DNA from: an uncultured Prevotellaceae bacterium
GTDB lineage: Bacteria > Bacteroidota > Bacteroidia > Bacteroidales > Bacteroidaceae
NCBI GenBank assembly: GCA_946410305.1
Contig: CAMJZV010000007.1
Coordinates: 43,501-107,500, forward strand
Reading direction: 5' to 3'
Length of the DNA: 64,000 bases
Shown here in pieces: positions 16,736 to 25,267 of this stretch (positions within the stretch are counted from its first letter, which is position 1; every line of letters starts with the position of its first letter). Made by a program: the position numbers and the translations under genes. A model generated the notes under the pieces. That model saw only the letters and a list, made by a program, of their open reading frames with translations, did not search any database and was not told the origin of the DNA.

Positions 16736-19700
16736 GTGATTTACCGTTTATCTTTCCTACTGTTGTTTTGCTGGTATGGCATCTTGTCGGGGAGTGCGCA
16801 GAACGCTTCGCTGACAGCTCGTGTCGTAGACGCTGAAAACAATGAGGCTTTAGTGAAAGCCACCTCTCAACTGTATCGTATCAATATTCGTCAGGGGGGC
16901 CGTCGCGACACGACATTCGTGTCGGGCAAGTTCTCGGATGCTGGCGGAAACATTGCGTTCAGCAATTTGGAGGCAGGCAGCTACCTGCTGCGATTGACAT
17001 ATCTGGGATATAAGGCCCTTGATAAGAGTTTTCGCACTAACGGCACGGATGCGATAGCGCTGGGCAGAATCAGGATGGAGGCTGACGCCCAGCAGCTGAA
17101 GGAGACGGTTGTGACAGCTAATCTGCCGAAGATGCTGGTGAAGGACGACACAGTAGTGTATAATGCCGACGCCTTCCGCGTGCCTGAGGGTAGCGTCATC
17201 GAGTCGCTCGTGGAGGTATTACCTGGCGCTAAGATTGACGACGATGGCAAGATCAGCATCAATGGCAAGAATGTGAAGAAGTTCAAAATGGACGGTCGCG
17301 ACTTCATGACGGGCAACAACGATGCGGTGATGAAGAACCTGCCGTCGTATGTCGTTGACCAGGTGAAGGCTTATGACGAGAAGAGTGACCTAGCGAAGAT
17401 GACGGGTCTGGACGATGGCAACGACGACTTCGTGCTGGAATTTGTGACGAAGAAGAGTGTACGCAAAGGCTTGCAGGCCAATCCTGACATCGGCTACGGT
17501 ACGGATGGGCGCTACGGCATCCGACTGACGGCTATGAAGCCTTTTGGTGCCATGCGCTATACGTTTATGGGTAATGCCAACAACGTCAACGACCGTAACT
17601 TCTCAGGGCGTGGTGGCCGTGGGCGAGGCAACAACCAGGGACAGCGTGAGACGAAGACGGCAGCGCTGGATGCCAGCTACGAGAACAAGAAGGTGAAATG
17701 GAGTGGGCGAGTGACGTGGAATCACGGCGATACCGACAACTGGAACAAGACGGCCTCTGAGAGCTTTGTCAATACGCGTGGTGGTGCCTTCTCGAACAGC
17801 ATCAGTCAGAACTATTCGCGTAACAACAACTGGACGGGCAACATGAATCTGCAGTGGACCATCGACTCAGTGACCACGCTGTCGTTCCGTCCAGACGTGA
17901 GCTTCCAGACCAGCGACAGTCGTAACTTTTCGACGTCGGCAGCCTTCAATGCCAACCCCTACGACTATGTCATAGACCCGCTGAGCGCCGAGGGCTTGCA
18001 GAAGATGAACCAGAAAGGACTGGTGGTCAACAGCAGACAGAACAAAGGACTGGGGTATAACGACAACAAGAATGTCAACGGACAGCTACAGATATACCGC
18101 CGACTGGGTTCGAAGGGGCGCAACATCGCCCTCAGCACGCAGTTTAGCTGGCGCGACGGCAGCAACCAGAATGCCAGTCTCTCGGCAGTGTACCTGTATC
18201 AGCAGAAGACGAAGACGGGCGAGGACTCCACCTATCAGACTAACCGCTATACCAGTTCGGCCGACCATCAGTTGAGCTACTCGCTGGGCATCACCTATAC
18301 AGAGCCTCTACTACTTTTCAAGAGTCAGACAGGACAACAAGCAGATGGTATGCCACAGATGCGAGGTCCCTTCGGAGGCGGAGGAAGAGGTGGAGGCCGT
18401 CGTGGTGGAAGATCCTTCGGACAGCAGGGACTCTTCCTGCAGCTAAACTATCGCTACAGATATAGTCACCAGAAGAATGATCCGTCGACCTATGACTTCC
18501 CCGATTATAGCGACGAGGCCTTTGCCAGCGTGCTGAACGACTATCGCGAGTGGACTGCACTCTTCGGGTTCCTGGAGAACCCCTATGAGTCATATCTGAG
18601 CCAGGACCTCAGCCGCTTTTCGGAGCGTACGGAGCACGGCCACAATGCAGACGTGCAGCTGCGCTATATATATGATAAGGTAAATCTGAGCATGGGCGTG
18701 TCGTTCCAGCCAGAGAAGTCGCACTATATCCAGCAGTATCTGGGCAAACCCGTCGATACTGTGCGCACCGTCACCAACGTGTCGCCGACGATGGACCTGC
18801 GCGTGCGCTTCAACCAGCAGACCAACCTGCAGGTAAACTTCCGTGCTCAGACGCAACAGCCCAATATCACCCAGCTGCTGGACATCTATGACGACACCAA
18901 TCCGCTGAACATCACGATGGGTAATCCTGGTCTGAAGCCCTCGTTTACCACCAATCTGCGCGCCAACTTCCAGATGATGCGCCAGACGAAATTCGTCACC
19001 GACCCGGAGACGGGTTTCCAGATTCCCAAGAACCAGCGCCACTGGAGCTTCAGCGCCAATGGCTCGTGGCAGACCACTAGCAACTCGATTGGAAACATCG
19101 TTACATATAACGAGAAGACGGGTGGTCGCATTACCCGCCCTGAGAACATCAACGGCAACTGGAATGCCAGTCTTGGTCTGACCTTCAACGTTGGTCTCGA
19201 CACGTTGAACCGTTGGGACGTTAGTGGCTCCATCAATGGTCGCTACGACCATCGTATAGGTTATGTGAACCTGAAACGCACGGCAGAACCCGACCGCAAC
19301 GTGACCCATACCTACAACCTCTCGCCCGAGATATCGCTCAGCTATCGCAACTCGTGGCTCAGTTTCTCGATGAACGAGCGCACCACCTATGCACGCACGG
19401 AGAATCGCCTACAGGCCTCGAACAACCTGACGACATGGAACTTCTCGTATGGCGGAAATACGAAGATTACCTTCCCGTGGGGTACCAACCTGAGCACCGA
19501 CTTCCACGTTTTCAGCAAGCGAGGCTATAGCGACGAGACGCTGAATACAGATGAGATGATATGGAACATGCAGCTGTCGCAGAGCTTCTTGCGTGGCAAG
19601 CCGTTAACCATCATGTTGCAGTGGTACGACATCCTACACGAGCAGACCACCTTCTCGCGAACCGTCAATGCCAACGGCTGGCGGGACCAGGAAGTCAATG

Positions 19701-19894
19701 CCATCACCAGCTACGCCATGCTACACGTCAGTTACCGCCTGAACCTCTTCGGCAGTGGCAACAACAATAATGGCCGTGGTGGACGCGGCAGATGGGGCGA
19801 CAGACGCCCTGGAGGTTTTGATGGTCCTCGTGGCGGATTCGGCAATGGTCCTGGCGGAGGCTTTGGTGGTGGTATGCCACCAGGAGGCTTCTAG
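16736..19894 (+). CDS. outer-membrane beta-barrel protein (TonB-receptor-like) with Gly/Arg-rich segments
   Basis: A 1052-residue protein. The start is GTG at 16736, giving a signal peptide (IYRLSFLLLFCWYGILSGSAQ). Then comes a carboxypeptidase-regulatory-like beta domain (about 25-115), a plug-like region (ETVVTANLPKMLVKDDTVVYNADAF; EVLPGAKID), and a long aromatic-rich barrel to the C-terminus. It fits the Bacteroidetes outer-membrane barrel family related to TonB receptors, but no SusD partner is adjacent. Three Gly/Arg-rich stretches are odd: about 290-305, 542-562 and the last 40 residues. Its final 4 bp overlap the convergent FHA gene. Confidence 0.85.
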   Translation: MIYRLSFLLLFCWYGILSGSAQNASLTARVVDAENNEALVKATSQLYRINIRQGGRRDTTFVSGKFSDAGGNIAFSNLEAGSYLLRLTYLGYKALDKSFRTNGTDAIALGRIRMEADAQQLKETVVTANLPKMLVKDDTVVYNADAFRVPEGSVIESLVEVLPGAKIDDDGKISINGKNVKKFKMDGRDFMTGNNDAVMKNLPSYVVDQVKAYDEKSDLAKMTGLDDGNDDFVLEFVTKKSVRKGLQANPDIGYGTDGRYGIRLTAMKPFGAMRYTFMGNANNVNDRNFSGRGGRGRGNNQGQRETKTAALDASYENKKVKWSGRVTWNHGDTDNWNKTASESFVNTRGGAFSNSISQNYSRNNNWTGNMNLQWTIDSVTTLSFRPDVSFQTSDSRNFSTSAAFNANPYDYVIDPLSAEGLQKMNQKGLVVNSRQNKGLGYNDNKNVNGQLQIYRRLGSKGRNIALSTQFSWRDGSNQNASLSAVYLYQQKTKTGEDSTYQTNRYTSSADHQLSYSLGITYTEPLLLFKSQTGQQADGMPQMRGPFGGGGRGGGRRGGRSFGQQGLFLQLNYRYRYSHQKNDPSTYDFPDYSDEAFASVLNDYREWTALFGFLENPYESYLSQDLSRFSERTEHGHNADVQLRYIYDKVNLSMGVSFQPEKSHYIQQYLGKPVDTVRTVTNVSPTMDLRVRFNQQTNLQVNFRAQTQQPNITQLLDIYDDTNPLNITMGNPGLKPSFTTNLRANFQMMRQTKFVTDPETGFQIPKNQRHWSFSANGSWQTTSNSIGNIVTYNEKTGGRITRPENINGNWNASLGLTFNVGLDTLNRWDVSGSINGRYDHRIGYVNLKRTAEPDRNVTHTYNLSPEISLSYRNSWLSFSMNERTTYARTENRLQASNNLTTWNFSYGGNTKITFPWGTNLSTDFHVFSKRGYSDETLNTDEMIWNMQLSQSFLRGKPLTIMLQWYDILHEQTTFSRTVNANGWRDQEVNAITSYAMLHVSYRLNLFGSGNNNNGRGGRGRWGDRRPGGFDGPRGGFGNGPGGGFGGGMPPGGF

Positions 19895-20424
19895 GATTCT
19901 TCCGTAGTGTGAAGGATGATGCTGGTGGCACCGAGGGTGAAAAGGGTGCCATCCTCAATGATGCGACGCTCGCGAGGCTTCAGCTCTACGTCACCTACAA
20001 AGGTGCCTGTATTGCTATTGTTATCACTGAGCGTATAGCGCAGCTGCCCACGCTTGTCGCGCGAAACGGTGATGGTGCAGTGGTTAAGATCTACGCTGGG
20101 GTCGACAGTCTCGAAGGCAGTATTGATGGGGTTGCCCTTCTGATAACGGCCAATGACGTTGTCACCCATCTGCAGGGGAATGACCTGCTTGTAGTGGAAC
20201 ACATTCTCAATGACGACGATGCTACCACAGGGGCTGTTGCCTATTGGTTCTTGTCCGTTAGCATTTTCCTCCTTCTGCGTCTGACGGAGCTTGCTGACAC
20301 CAATGCGGATGCCAAACTCCTTGCCACACTGGTCACACTTGAATACCAATGACTGACCAGCCTCATAACGAGTCTCGTCGAACGTGATGTAGTTGTCGCA
20401 CTTGGGACAGCGAACGCGCTTCAT
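19891..20424 (-). CDS. zinc-ribbon / FHA-domain protein
   Basis: A 177-residue protein. An N-terminal zinc ribbon has two Cys pairs (C6/C9 and C30/C33). The FHA domain in the second half has NVIGRYQKGNP (about 88-98), the LNHCTI strand (about 113-118) and NNSNTGTFVGDVEL. FHA domains bind phosphothreonine peptides, so it may read out Ser/Thr phosphorylation, but no kinase or phosphatase is nearby. Cytosolic. It lies downstream of nothing on its strand except the HU/SPOR gene, 36 bp away on the same strand, with which it may be transcribed. Confidence 0.85.
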   Translation of the reverse strand: MKRVRCPKCDNYITFDETRYEAGQSLVFKCDQCGKEFGIRIGVSKLRQTQKEENANGQEPIGNSPCGSIVVIENVFHYKQVIPLQMGDNVIGRYQKGNPINTAFETVDPSVDLNHCTITVSRDKRGQLRYTLSDNNSNTGTFVGDVELKPRERRIIEDGTLFTLGATSIILHTTEES

Positions 20425-20432
20425 GAATTTTT

Positions 20433-20474
20433 TTAACCGTTAATCTATAACCAATAACCGTTAACCATTAACCT
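20433..20474. repeat. heptamer tandem array (TTAACCG type)
   Basis: Six 7-bp units (TTAACCG, TTAATCT, ATAACCA, ATAACCG, TTAACCA, TTAACCT). The array lies between the HU/SPOR gene and the FHA gene and supplies the last four codons and the stop of the HU/SPOR gene. Confidence 0.85.
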
Positions 20475-21513
20475 TCTTGTAGACCCATGCCTCGTAGAAT
20501 TCCTCGTGCATGTTCATCTTGTTGAGCAAACGATAAGCATCGGCCTCACTGTTGAACTCGTCACTGACTACGCGTACGACATTGTTCGATACGTAGACGT
20601 AAGCATTGGGGTGACCCTCTTTCTTCAACTTCTCAACATAGAGTTCAGCATTAGACTGCTTAACCTGGCTGGCCACAATAATACAATAGGTGGTAGATGC
20701 AGGTGTGGAAGCCTCCTGTGCCTCCTGCTTGTCGACGGCGACAGCAGTCTTAGCAACCGCAGGCTCTGCAATTACGGGCTCAACAGCGGGCAGGGTAGTG
20801 TCCTGAGGAATGAGCTTATAGAGAATCGAGTTTTGCAGCTGGCTCATCGTCTGTGTGCCCAGATCACTATTGGCTACTGGGGTAGCGATGAAGAAGAAGG
20901 CTACAACAGCAGCAGCAATAGCTACAGCGTTGCGTACCCATGACATCTTGATGCTGATAGCGCTGTCGTCGTCATCGTCACTGTCAGTGAAATCGAGCAG
21001 TTGTGGCTCTTCTTGTGACTCCTGCAGGGCTACAGTTCTTGTCTGATGGGCTACAACTGGCTGTGGTTTCTCCATCTCCGTTTCAGCGCTGTCCTTCAGA
21101 CGGCGGAACGTGAACGAGCCCAAACCATAGAGCTCTGGCGAGAGAATGCCCGACTCGCAGGGAGAGAACTCGTAGTTACCCTCCTGATTAACGGTGAGCT
21201 CGCCTAAGTCTTCTAAGGTGTAATAGCCTTCCTCCTCCAGCTGACTCTTCAGTTCAGCGACTTCATTCTCTATTCGGCGCAGGGCTTCGGGATACGAAAT
21301 GTCGTAAGCCTCAACATACGACTGAGCCAATACAGAGTCGTTCATGCGCAGCTGGGGATTGAATCCTAAGGTACGGAGTGGGGGAAGGAAAGATTTATCG
21401 GATGTATCATAACGCGCAGGTACATTGTGCGTTATAAATCCGCCAAAGTCTGGCACAATAACACAGTCATTGGTCAGTAGCAGTATCTCGATATGTCTTT
21501 GCAACTCAATCAC
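20461..21513 (-). CDS. HU-like (CCDC81-type) and SPOR-domain protein
   Basis: I start it at GTG 21513 (350 aa). This gives MIELQRHIEILLLTNDCVIVPDFGGFITH, the typical beginning of the Bacteroidetes HU-CCDC81 domains (about 1-130). A charged linker, one transmembrane segment (near 195-215, AVAIAAAVVAFFFIATPV) and a C-terminal SPOR domain (about 275-350) follow. SPOR domains bind glycan strands of peptidoglycan stripped at the division site, so a role linking envelope and division is likely (inference). The promoter TTTG-N19-TAAATTTG ends 5 bp before the GTG, so the messenger looks leaderless. Confidence 0.85.
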   Translation of the reverse strand: MIELQRHIEILLLTNDCVIVPDFGGFITHNVPARYDTSDKSFLPPLRTLGFNPQLRMNDSVLAQSYVEAYDISYPEALRRIENEVAELKSQLEEEGYYTLEDLGELTVNQEGNYEFSPCESGILSPELYGLGSFTFRRLKDSAETEMEKPQPVVAHQTRTVALQESQEEPQLLDFTDSDDDDDSAISIKMSWVRNAVAIAAAVVAFFFIATPVANSDLGTQTMSQLQNSILYKLIPQDTTLPAVEPVIAEPAVAKTAVAVDKQEAQEASTPASTTYCIIVASQVKQSNAELYVEKLKKEGHPNAYVYVSNNVVRVVSDEFNSEADAYRLLNKMNMHEEFYEAWVYKKVNG

Positions 21514-21518
21514 GGATG

Positions 21519-21549
21519 CAAATTTACAACAATTTTCGGAAATGGCAAA
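21519..21549 (-). promoter_or_regulatory. promoter of HU/SPOR gene
   Basis: Minus strand TTTG (21546-21549), 19 bp, TAAATTTG (21519-21526). The predicted transcription start falls on or next to the GTG at 21513, which decides against the longer reading frame to 21582. Confidence 0.8.
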
Positions 21550-21576
21550 CAAAAATCGACGAAATATTGAAAAAAC

Positions 21577-21608
21577 TTTCATTATCTCAAATTTTATTAC
21601 TACTTTTG
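21577..21608 (+). promoter_or_regulatory. promoter of rfbC
   Basis: TTTC (21577-21580), 20 bp, TACTTTTG (21601-21608), 27 bp before the ATG. It is divergent from the HU/SPOR promoter. Confidence 0.7.
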
Positions 21609-21635
21609 CAGTGTTAAAACAGTCTTAAAGTTATT

Positions 21636-22184
21636 ATGGAGTTCAAGAAAACCGCTATCGAAGGAGTGTATGTAATTGAACCTCGCGTATTTAACGATGC
21701 GCGTGGGTACTTCTTTGAAGCTTGGAAGAAGGAGGAATTTGAAAAGAATATCGGCAAGATAGAGTTTATACAAGACAACGAGTCGAAGTCATCGTATGGC
21801 GTGTTGCGTGGCCTGCACTACCAGAAGGGAGACTGCTCGCAGGCAAAGTTGGTGCGTGTCATCAAGGGTAAGGTACTCGATGTAGCAGTAGACATTCGCA
21901 AGTCGAGTCCTACGTTTGGCAAGCACGTAATGGTAGAACTGAGCGACGAGAACAAGCGTCAGTTCTTCATTCCCCGTGGTTTTGCCCATGGTTTTCTGGT
22001 GCTCAGCGACGAAGCCATCTTTACTTATAAAGTGGATAATGTCTATGCTCCGCAGGCCGATGCAGGTATCCGTTGGAACGACCCGGAAATAGGTATTGAA
22101 TGGCCTATTGACCCCAAGGACGTGCTGACCAGTGAGAAAGACATGAAGCAGCCTTTCTTGCGCGATGCCGAGGTGTTTGAATAA
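21636..22184 (+). CDS. rfbC: dTDP-4-dehydrorhamnose 3,5-epimerase
   Basis: A 182-residue RmlC-fold enzyme. Visible: the YVIEPRVFNDARGYFFE start, LRGLHYQKG (with the catalytic His in HYQ), VDIRKSSPTFGKHV and FFIPRGFAHGFLVLSD. It epimerises dTDP-4-keto-6-deoxyglucose on the way to dTDP-rhamnose. rmlA, rmlB and rmlD are not in the window. It stands 21 bp before ugd, so both make nucleotide sugars for surface polysaccharide. Confidence 0.95.
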   Translation: MEFKKTAIEGVYVIEPRVFNDARGYFFEAWKKEEFEKNIGKIEFIQDNESKSSYGVLRGLHYQKGDCSQAKLVRVIKGKVLDVAVDIRKSSPTFGKHVMVELSDENKRQFFIPRGFAHGFLVLSDEAIFTYKVDNVYAPQADAGIRWNDPEIGIEWPIDPKDVLTSEKDMKQPFLRDAEVFE

Positions 22185-22205
22185 CTTATTATCATTATAT
22201 CAATT

Positions 22206-23528
22206 ATGAATATTGCAATTGTAGGAACTGGTTATGTTGGTCTGGTGTCAGGTACTTGTTTTGCTGATACTGGTGCTAATGTAACATGCGTAGATGTTGA
22301 CGCCCAGAAGATTGAGCGTCTGAAGAATGGTGAGATACCCATTTTCGAGCCTGGACTCGATGAATTGGTGAAAAAGAACGTTGCCGCAGGTCGTCTGAAG
22401 TTTACCACCGACCTGTCAAGCGTGCTGGACGACGTACAGATTGTCTTCTCTGCTGTGGGTACACCTCCTGATGAAGACGGTTCTGCCGACTTGAAATACG
22501 TGCTGCAGGTGGCTCGCACCATTGGTCAGCACATGAACAACTATCTGGTTGTAGTTACTAAGTCAACTGTTCCCGTAGGTACTGCTGCCAAGGTACGCAA
22601 GACCATCGAGGAAGAGTTGGAGAAGCGAGGCATGAAGGGTTTTGAGTTCGACGTAGCCTCTAACCCAGAATTCTTGAAGGAGGGTAATGCCATCAAGGAC
22701 TTCATGTCGCCTGACCGTGTGGTAGTAGGTGTGGAGTCTGAGCGTGCCAAGAAGGTGCTGACCAAGCTCTATAAGCCCTTCCTGATTAACAACTTCCGCG
22801 TCATCTTTATGGACATTCCTTCTGCCGAGATGACGAAATATGCTGCCAACTCTATGCTGGCCACCCGTATCTCGTTCATGAACGACATTGCCAACCTCTG
22901 CGAACGCGTGGGTGCTGATGTAAATATGGTTCGTGCAGGTATCGGTGCCGATACGCGTATTGGCCGTAAGTTCCTGTATGCAGGCTGTGGCTATGGTGGT
23001 AGCTGTTTCCCTAAGGATGTGAAGGCCCTCATCAAGACTGCCGACCAGAACGGCTACTCTATGGAGGTGCTGAAAGCTGTAGAGCGTGTCAACGAGAAGC
23101 AGAAGACGATTTTGTTTGAGAAACTCATCAAGGCCTTTGGTTCCAAGGAGGCCCTGAAGGGCAAGACCATCGCCATGTGGGGTCTGTCGTTCAAGCCTGA
23201 GACTGACGATATGCGTGAGTCTACTGCACTCGTGATGATCGGTCTGTTGTTGGAGGCTGGCTGTAAGGTGCGTGCCTATGACCCTGTGGCTATGAAAGAG
23301 TGTCAGCGTCGCATTGGTGACACCGTCGTCTATTGTAACGACATGTACGACGCCGTGCTCGATGCCGATGCCCTGCTATTGCTGACAGAGTGGAAGGAAT
23401 TCCGCCTGCCCACGTGGGGAGTCATCAAGAAAGCCATGCGCAATCCGCTGGTTATCGACGGACGAAATATCTTCGATGCTGAAGATATGGATGAGAACGG
23501 ATTTGAATATCATTGTATTGGTAAATGA
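22206..23528 (+). CDS. ugd: UDP-glucose 6-dehydrogenase
   Basis: A 440-residue enzyme that oxidises UDP-glucose twice to UDP-glucuronate with NAD. Seen: N-terminal Rossmann GTGYVGLVSG (7-16), TKSTVPVGT (118-126), the NPEFLKEGNA substrate loop, and the catalytic cysteine in GYGGSCFPKD (C267). The C-terminal domain (MWGLSFKPETDDMRES) completes the fold. Cytosolic; feeds glucuronate or derived sugars to polysaccharide synthesis. The next gene overlaps by 4 bp. Confidence 0.96.
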   Translation: MNIAIVGTGYVGLVSGTCFADTGANVTCVDVDAQKIERLKNGEIPIFEPGLDELVKKNVAAGRLKFTTDLSSVLDDVQIVFSAVGTPPDEDGSADLKYVLQVARTIGQHMNNYLVVVTKSTVPVGTAAKVRKTIEEELEKRGMKGFEFDVASNPEFLKEGNAIKDFMSPDRVVVGVESERAKKVLTKLYKPFLINNFRVIFMDIPSAEMTKYAANSMLATRISFMNDIANLCERVGADVNMVRAGIGADTRIGRKFLYAGCGYGGSCFPKDVKALIKTADQNGYSMEVLKAVERVNEKQKTILFEKLIKAFGSKEALKGKTIAMWGLSFKPETDDMRESTALVMIGLLLEAGCKVRAYDPVAMKECQRRIGDTVVYCNDMYDAVLDADALLLLTEWKEFRLPTWGVIKKAMRNPLVIDGRNIFDAEDMDENGFEYHCIGK

Positions 23529-24325
23529 ACATAAGAAACGGATTAATATTTGCTGGTGTGTGTCTGCTGACGGTCCTGATGGGCTGCGGACAGCGGACAG
23601 GAGAAGCTGGGCTTCCTGAGAGTCAGGAGGCCAAGCGACTTCTACAAGGTGTGTGGAGTGATGAAGAGACGGAGAATGTCGTCTTCCAAATGCGGGGCGA
23701 CTCCGTCTACTATCCAGACTCCACCAGCATGCCGGCTTATTTCCGTGTCTATGCCGATACCCTTTACATCGGTTCTACCGCCCGCTACCATATTACGAAA
23801 CATACCGAGCATCTGCTTTGGTTCGAGGGTGGCGACGGAGAACTGGTGAAACTGGAGAAGGACAATGCAGATGTCGATACCAAGAAGGTCTTTGAGCACG
23901 ACAAGACGCAGATACTCTCGCTGACAGATGTGCTGAAGAAGGATACGGTGGTCAGTTATGATGGCAAGCGCTATCACCTCTATGTCGCTGTGAATCCCAC
24001 GAAGTACAAGGTGTCGCGTCATACCATCAACGAGGATGGTCTAGACGTAGAGAATGTATATTACGACAACATCATCCACCTGAGCATCTTTAATGGTGCC
24101 ACGCAGATTTTCTCGCGCGACTTCCGCAAGCAGCAGTACCAGCAGCGTGTTCCTGCCCAGTTCCTCGAGCAGGCCGTGCTCAACAATATGGAGTATTCCA
24201 GTGTCGACGAGAAAGGCTTCCACATGAATGTCTCTGTCTGTACGCCAGGCGATGCCAGCTGCTACCTGATAGAGCACGTCATCTCGTTCGACGGACAGCT
24301 AACCACCGAATTATTAGAGTATTGA
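23525..24325 (+). CDS. DUF4738-like lipoprotein
   Basis: A 266-residue predicted lipoprotein: MNIRNGLIFAGVCLLTVLMGCG with the lipobox LMGC at about 18-21. The rest is beta-rich, with segments such as LQGVWSDEETENVVFQMRGD that resemble lipocalin-like or DUF4738 proteins of Bacteroidales. Function unknown; probably facing the periplasm or outer-membrane surface. It overlaps ugd by 4 bp and the following amidase by 4 bp, so three genes form one tight operon although their functions do not obviously match. Confidence 0.8.
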   Translation: MNIRNGLIFAGVCLLTVLMGCGQRTGEAGLPESQEAKRLLQGVWSDEETENVVFQMRGDSVYYPDSTSMPAYFRVYADTLYIGSTARYHITKHTEHLLWFEGGDGELVKLEKDNADVDTKKVFEHDKTQILSLTDVLKKDTVVSYDGKRYHLYVAVNPTKYKVSRHTINEDGLDVENVYYDNIIHLSIFNGATQIFSRDFRKQQYQQRVPAQFLEQAVLNNMEYSSVDEKGFHMNVSVCTPGDASCYLIEHVISFDGQLTTELLEY

Positions 24326-25080
24326 AGGTCACACTGCTACAAACCGATATTCAGTGGGCTCAGGCCGAGCAGAACATTCTTGAGGCAGAGCGCATGATGG
24401 GCGAAAACCCAGACAGCGACCTCTATGTGCTGCCCGAGATGTGGAGCACAGGTTTTGCCACTGAGCCCCACCATATTGCCCACGAAGAGGATGCCAATAC
24501 GGCTCTGCAGTGGATGCAGGATGCTGCCCAGCGCCATCATTGTGCCATCAGTGGCAGTGTGGCTGTCCATCTCTCTGACGGCACCTTCCGCAATCGCCAC
24601 TATTTTGTCGACGGCAGGGCAGGGAAGACCTTCTACTATGACAAACACCACCTCTTTTCTTATGGTCACGAAGACCAGTATTTCACGCCAGGCAACGACC
24701 ACTTGATTGTCGAGTACGAAGGCTGGCGCCTGCTCATCCTGACCTGTTACGACTTGCGCTTTCCTTGTTGGAGCCGTTATGCCACTGGACGCGAATACGA
24801 CGCCATCGTCATTGTTGCCAACTGGCCCGACTCCCGTCAAGAAGCCTGGCAGGTGCTGACGCAGGCGCGAGCCATCGAGAACCAGTGCTATCTGGTGGGT
24901 GTCAATAGAGTAGGCGACGACGCCAAATGTCACTATATTGGAGGCAGTGTCGTCGTTGATGTTACAGGTCATGTTGTTGCCCGTTGCGGTTCCTCAGTAG
25001 AGGCACTGACCTACACCCTCGACAAGGAAGAACTCTTGTTCCGACGCAGCAAATTCTGCGTTCTGGAAGACAGAGACTAA
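24322..25080 (+). CDS. nitrilase-family amidase (omega-amidase-like)
   Basis: A 252-residue carbon-nitrogen hydrolase. The Glu-Lys-Cys triad is visible in VLPEMWSTGF (Glu), YYDKHHLFSY (Lys) and ILTCYDLRFP (Cys). The sequence is closest in type to the YafV/omega-amidase group, which hydrolyses alpha-keto-glutaramate or repairs deaminated side products. The start is TTG at 24322, overlapping the stop of the lipoprotein gene; there is no nearby in-frame ATG before the first conserved residues. Cytosolic. Confidence 0.88.
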   Translation: MKVTLLQTDIQWAQAEQNILEAERMMGENPDSDLYVLPEMWSTGFATEPHHIAHEEDANTALQWMQDAAQRHHCAISGSVAVHLSDGTFRNRHYFVDGRAGKTFYYDKHHLFSYGHEDQYFTPGNDHLIVEYEGWRLLILTCYDLRFPCWSRYATGREYDAIVIVANWPDSRQEAWQVLTQARAIENQCYLVGVNRVGDDAKCHYIGGSVVVDVTGHVVARCGSSVEALTYTLDKEELLFRRSKFCVLEDRD

Positions 25081-25129
25081 CCGAATACCTCTTTTCTTTT
25101 TGGAAAAAGTAAAATAAAACTTAATTTAT

Positions 25130-25160
25130 TTTGCGCTTTGCTCCTTTATTCGTACCTTTG
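25130..25160 (+). promoter_or_regulatory. gyrA promoter
   Basis: TTTG (25130-25133), 19 bp, TACCTTTG (25153-25160). The leader to the gyrA ATG is about 100 nt long and AT-rich. Confidence 0.85.
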
Positions 25161-25267
25161 CATGGTTTAATAAAATAGCAAAAACGCGTCAGCGGGCTTA
25201 AAAATGCCCTTAAACGCAAAATTTACAAAAAAGTAAATTGTAAATCGTTAAACAGTAAATAAAAATA

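Noticed and set aside
18590..19309. 239-aa minus-strand frame within the barrel protein gene
   Set aside because: Antisense shadow of the outer-membrane protein coding region.
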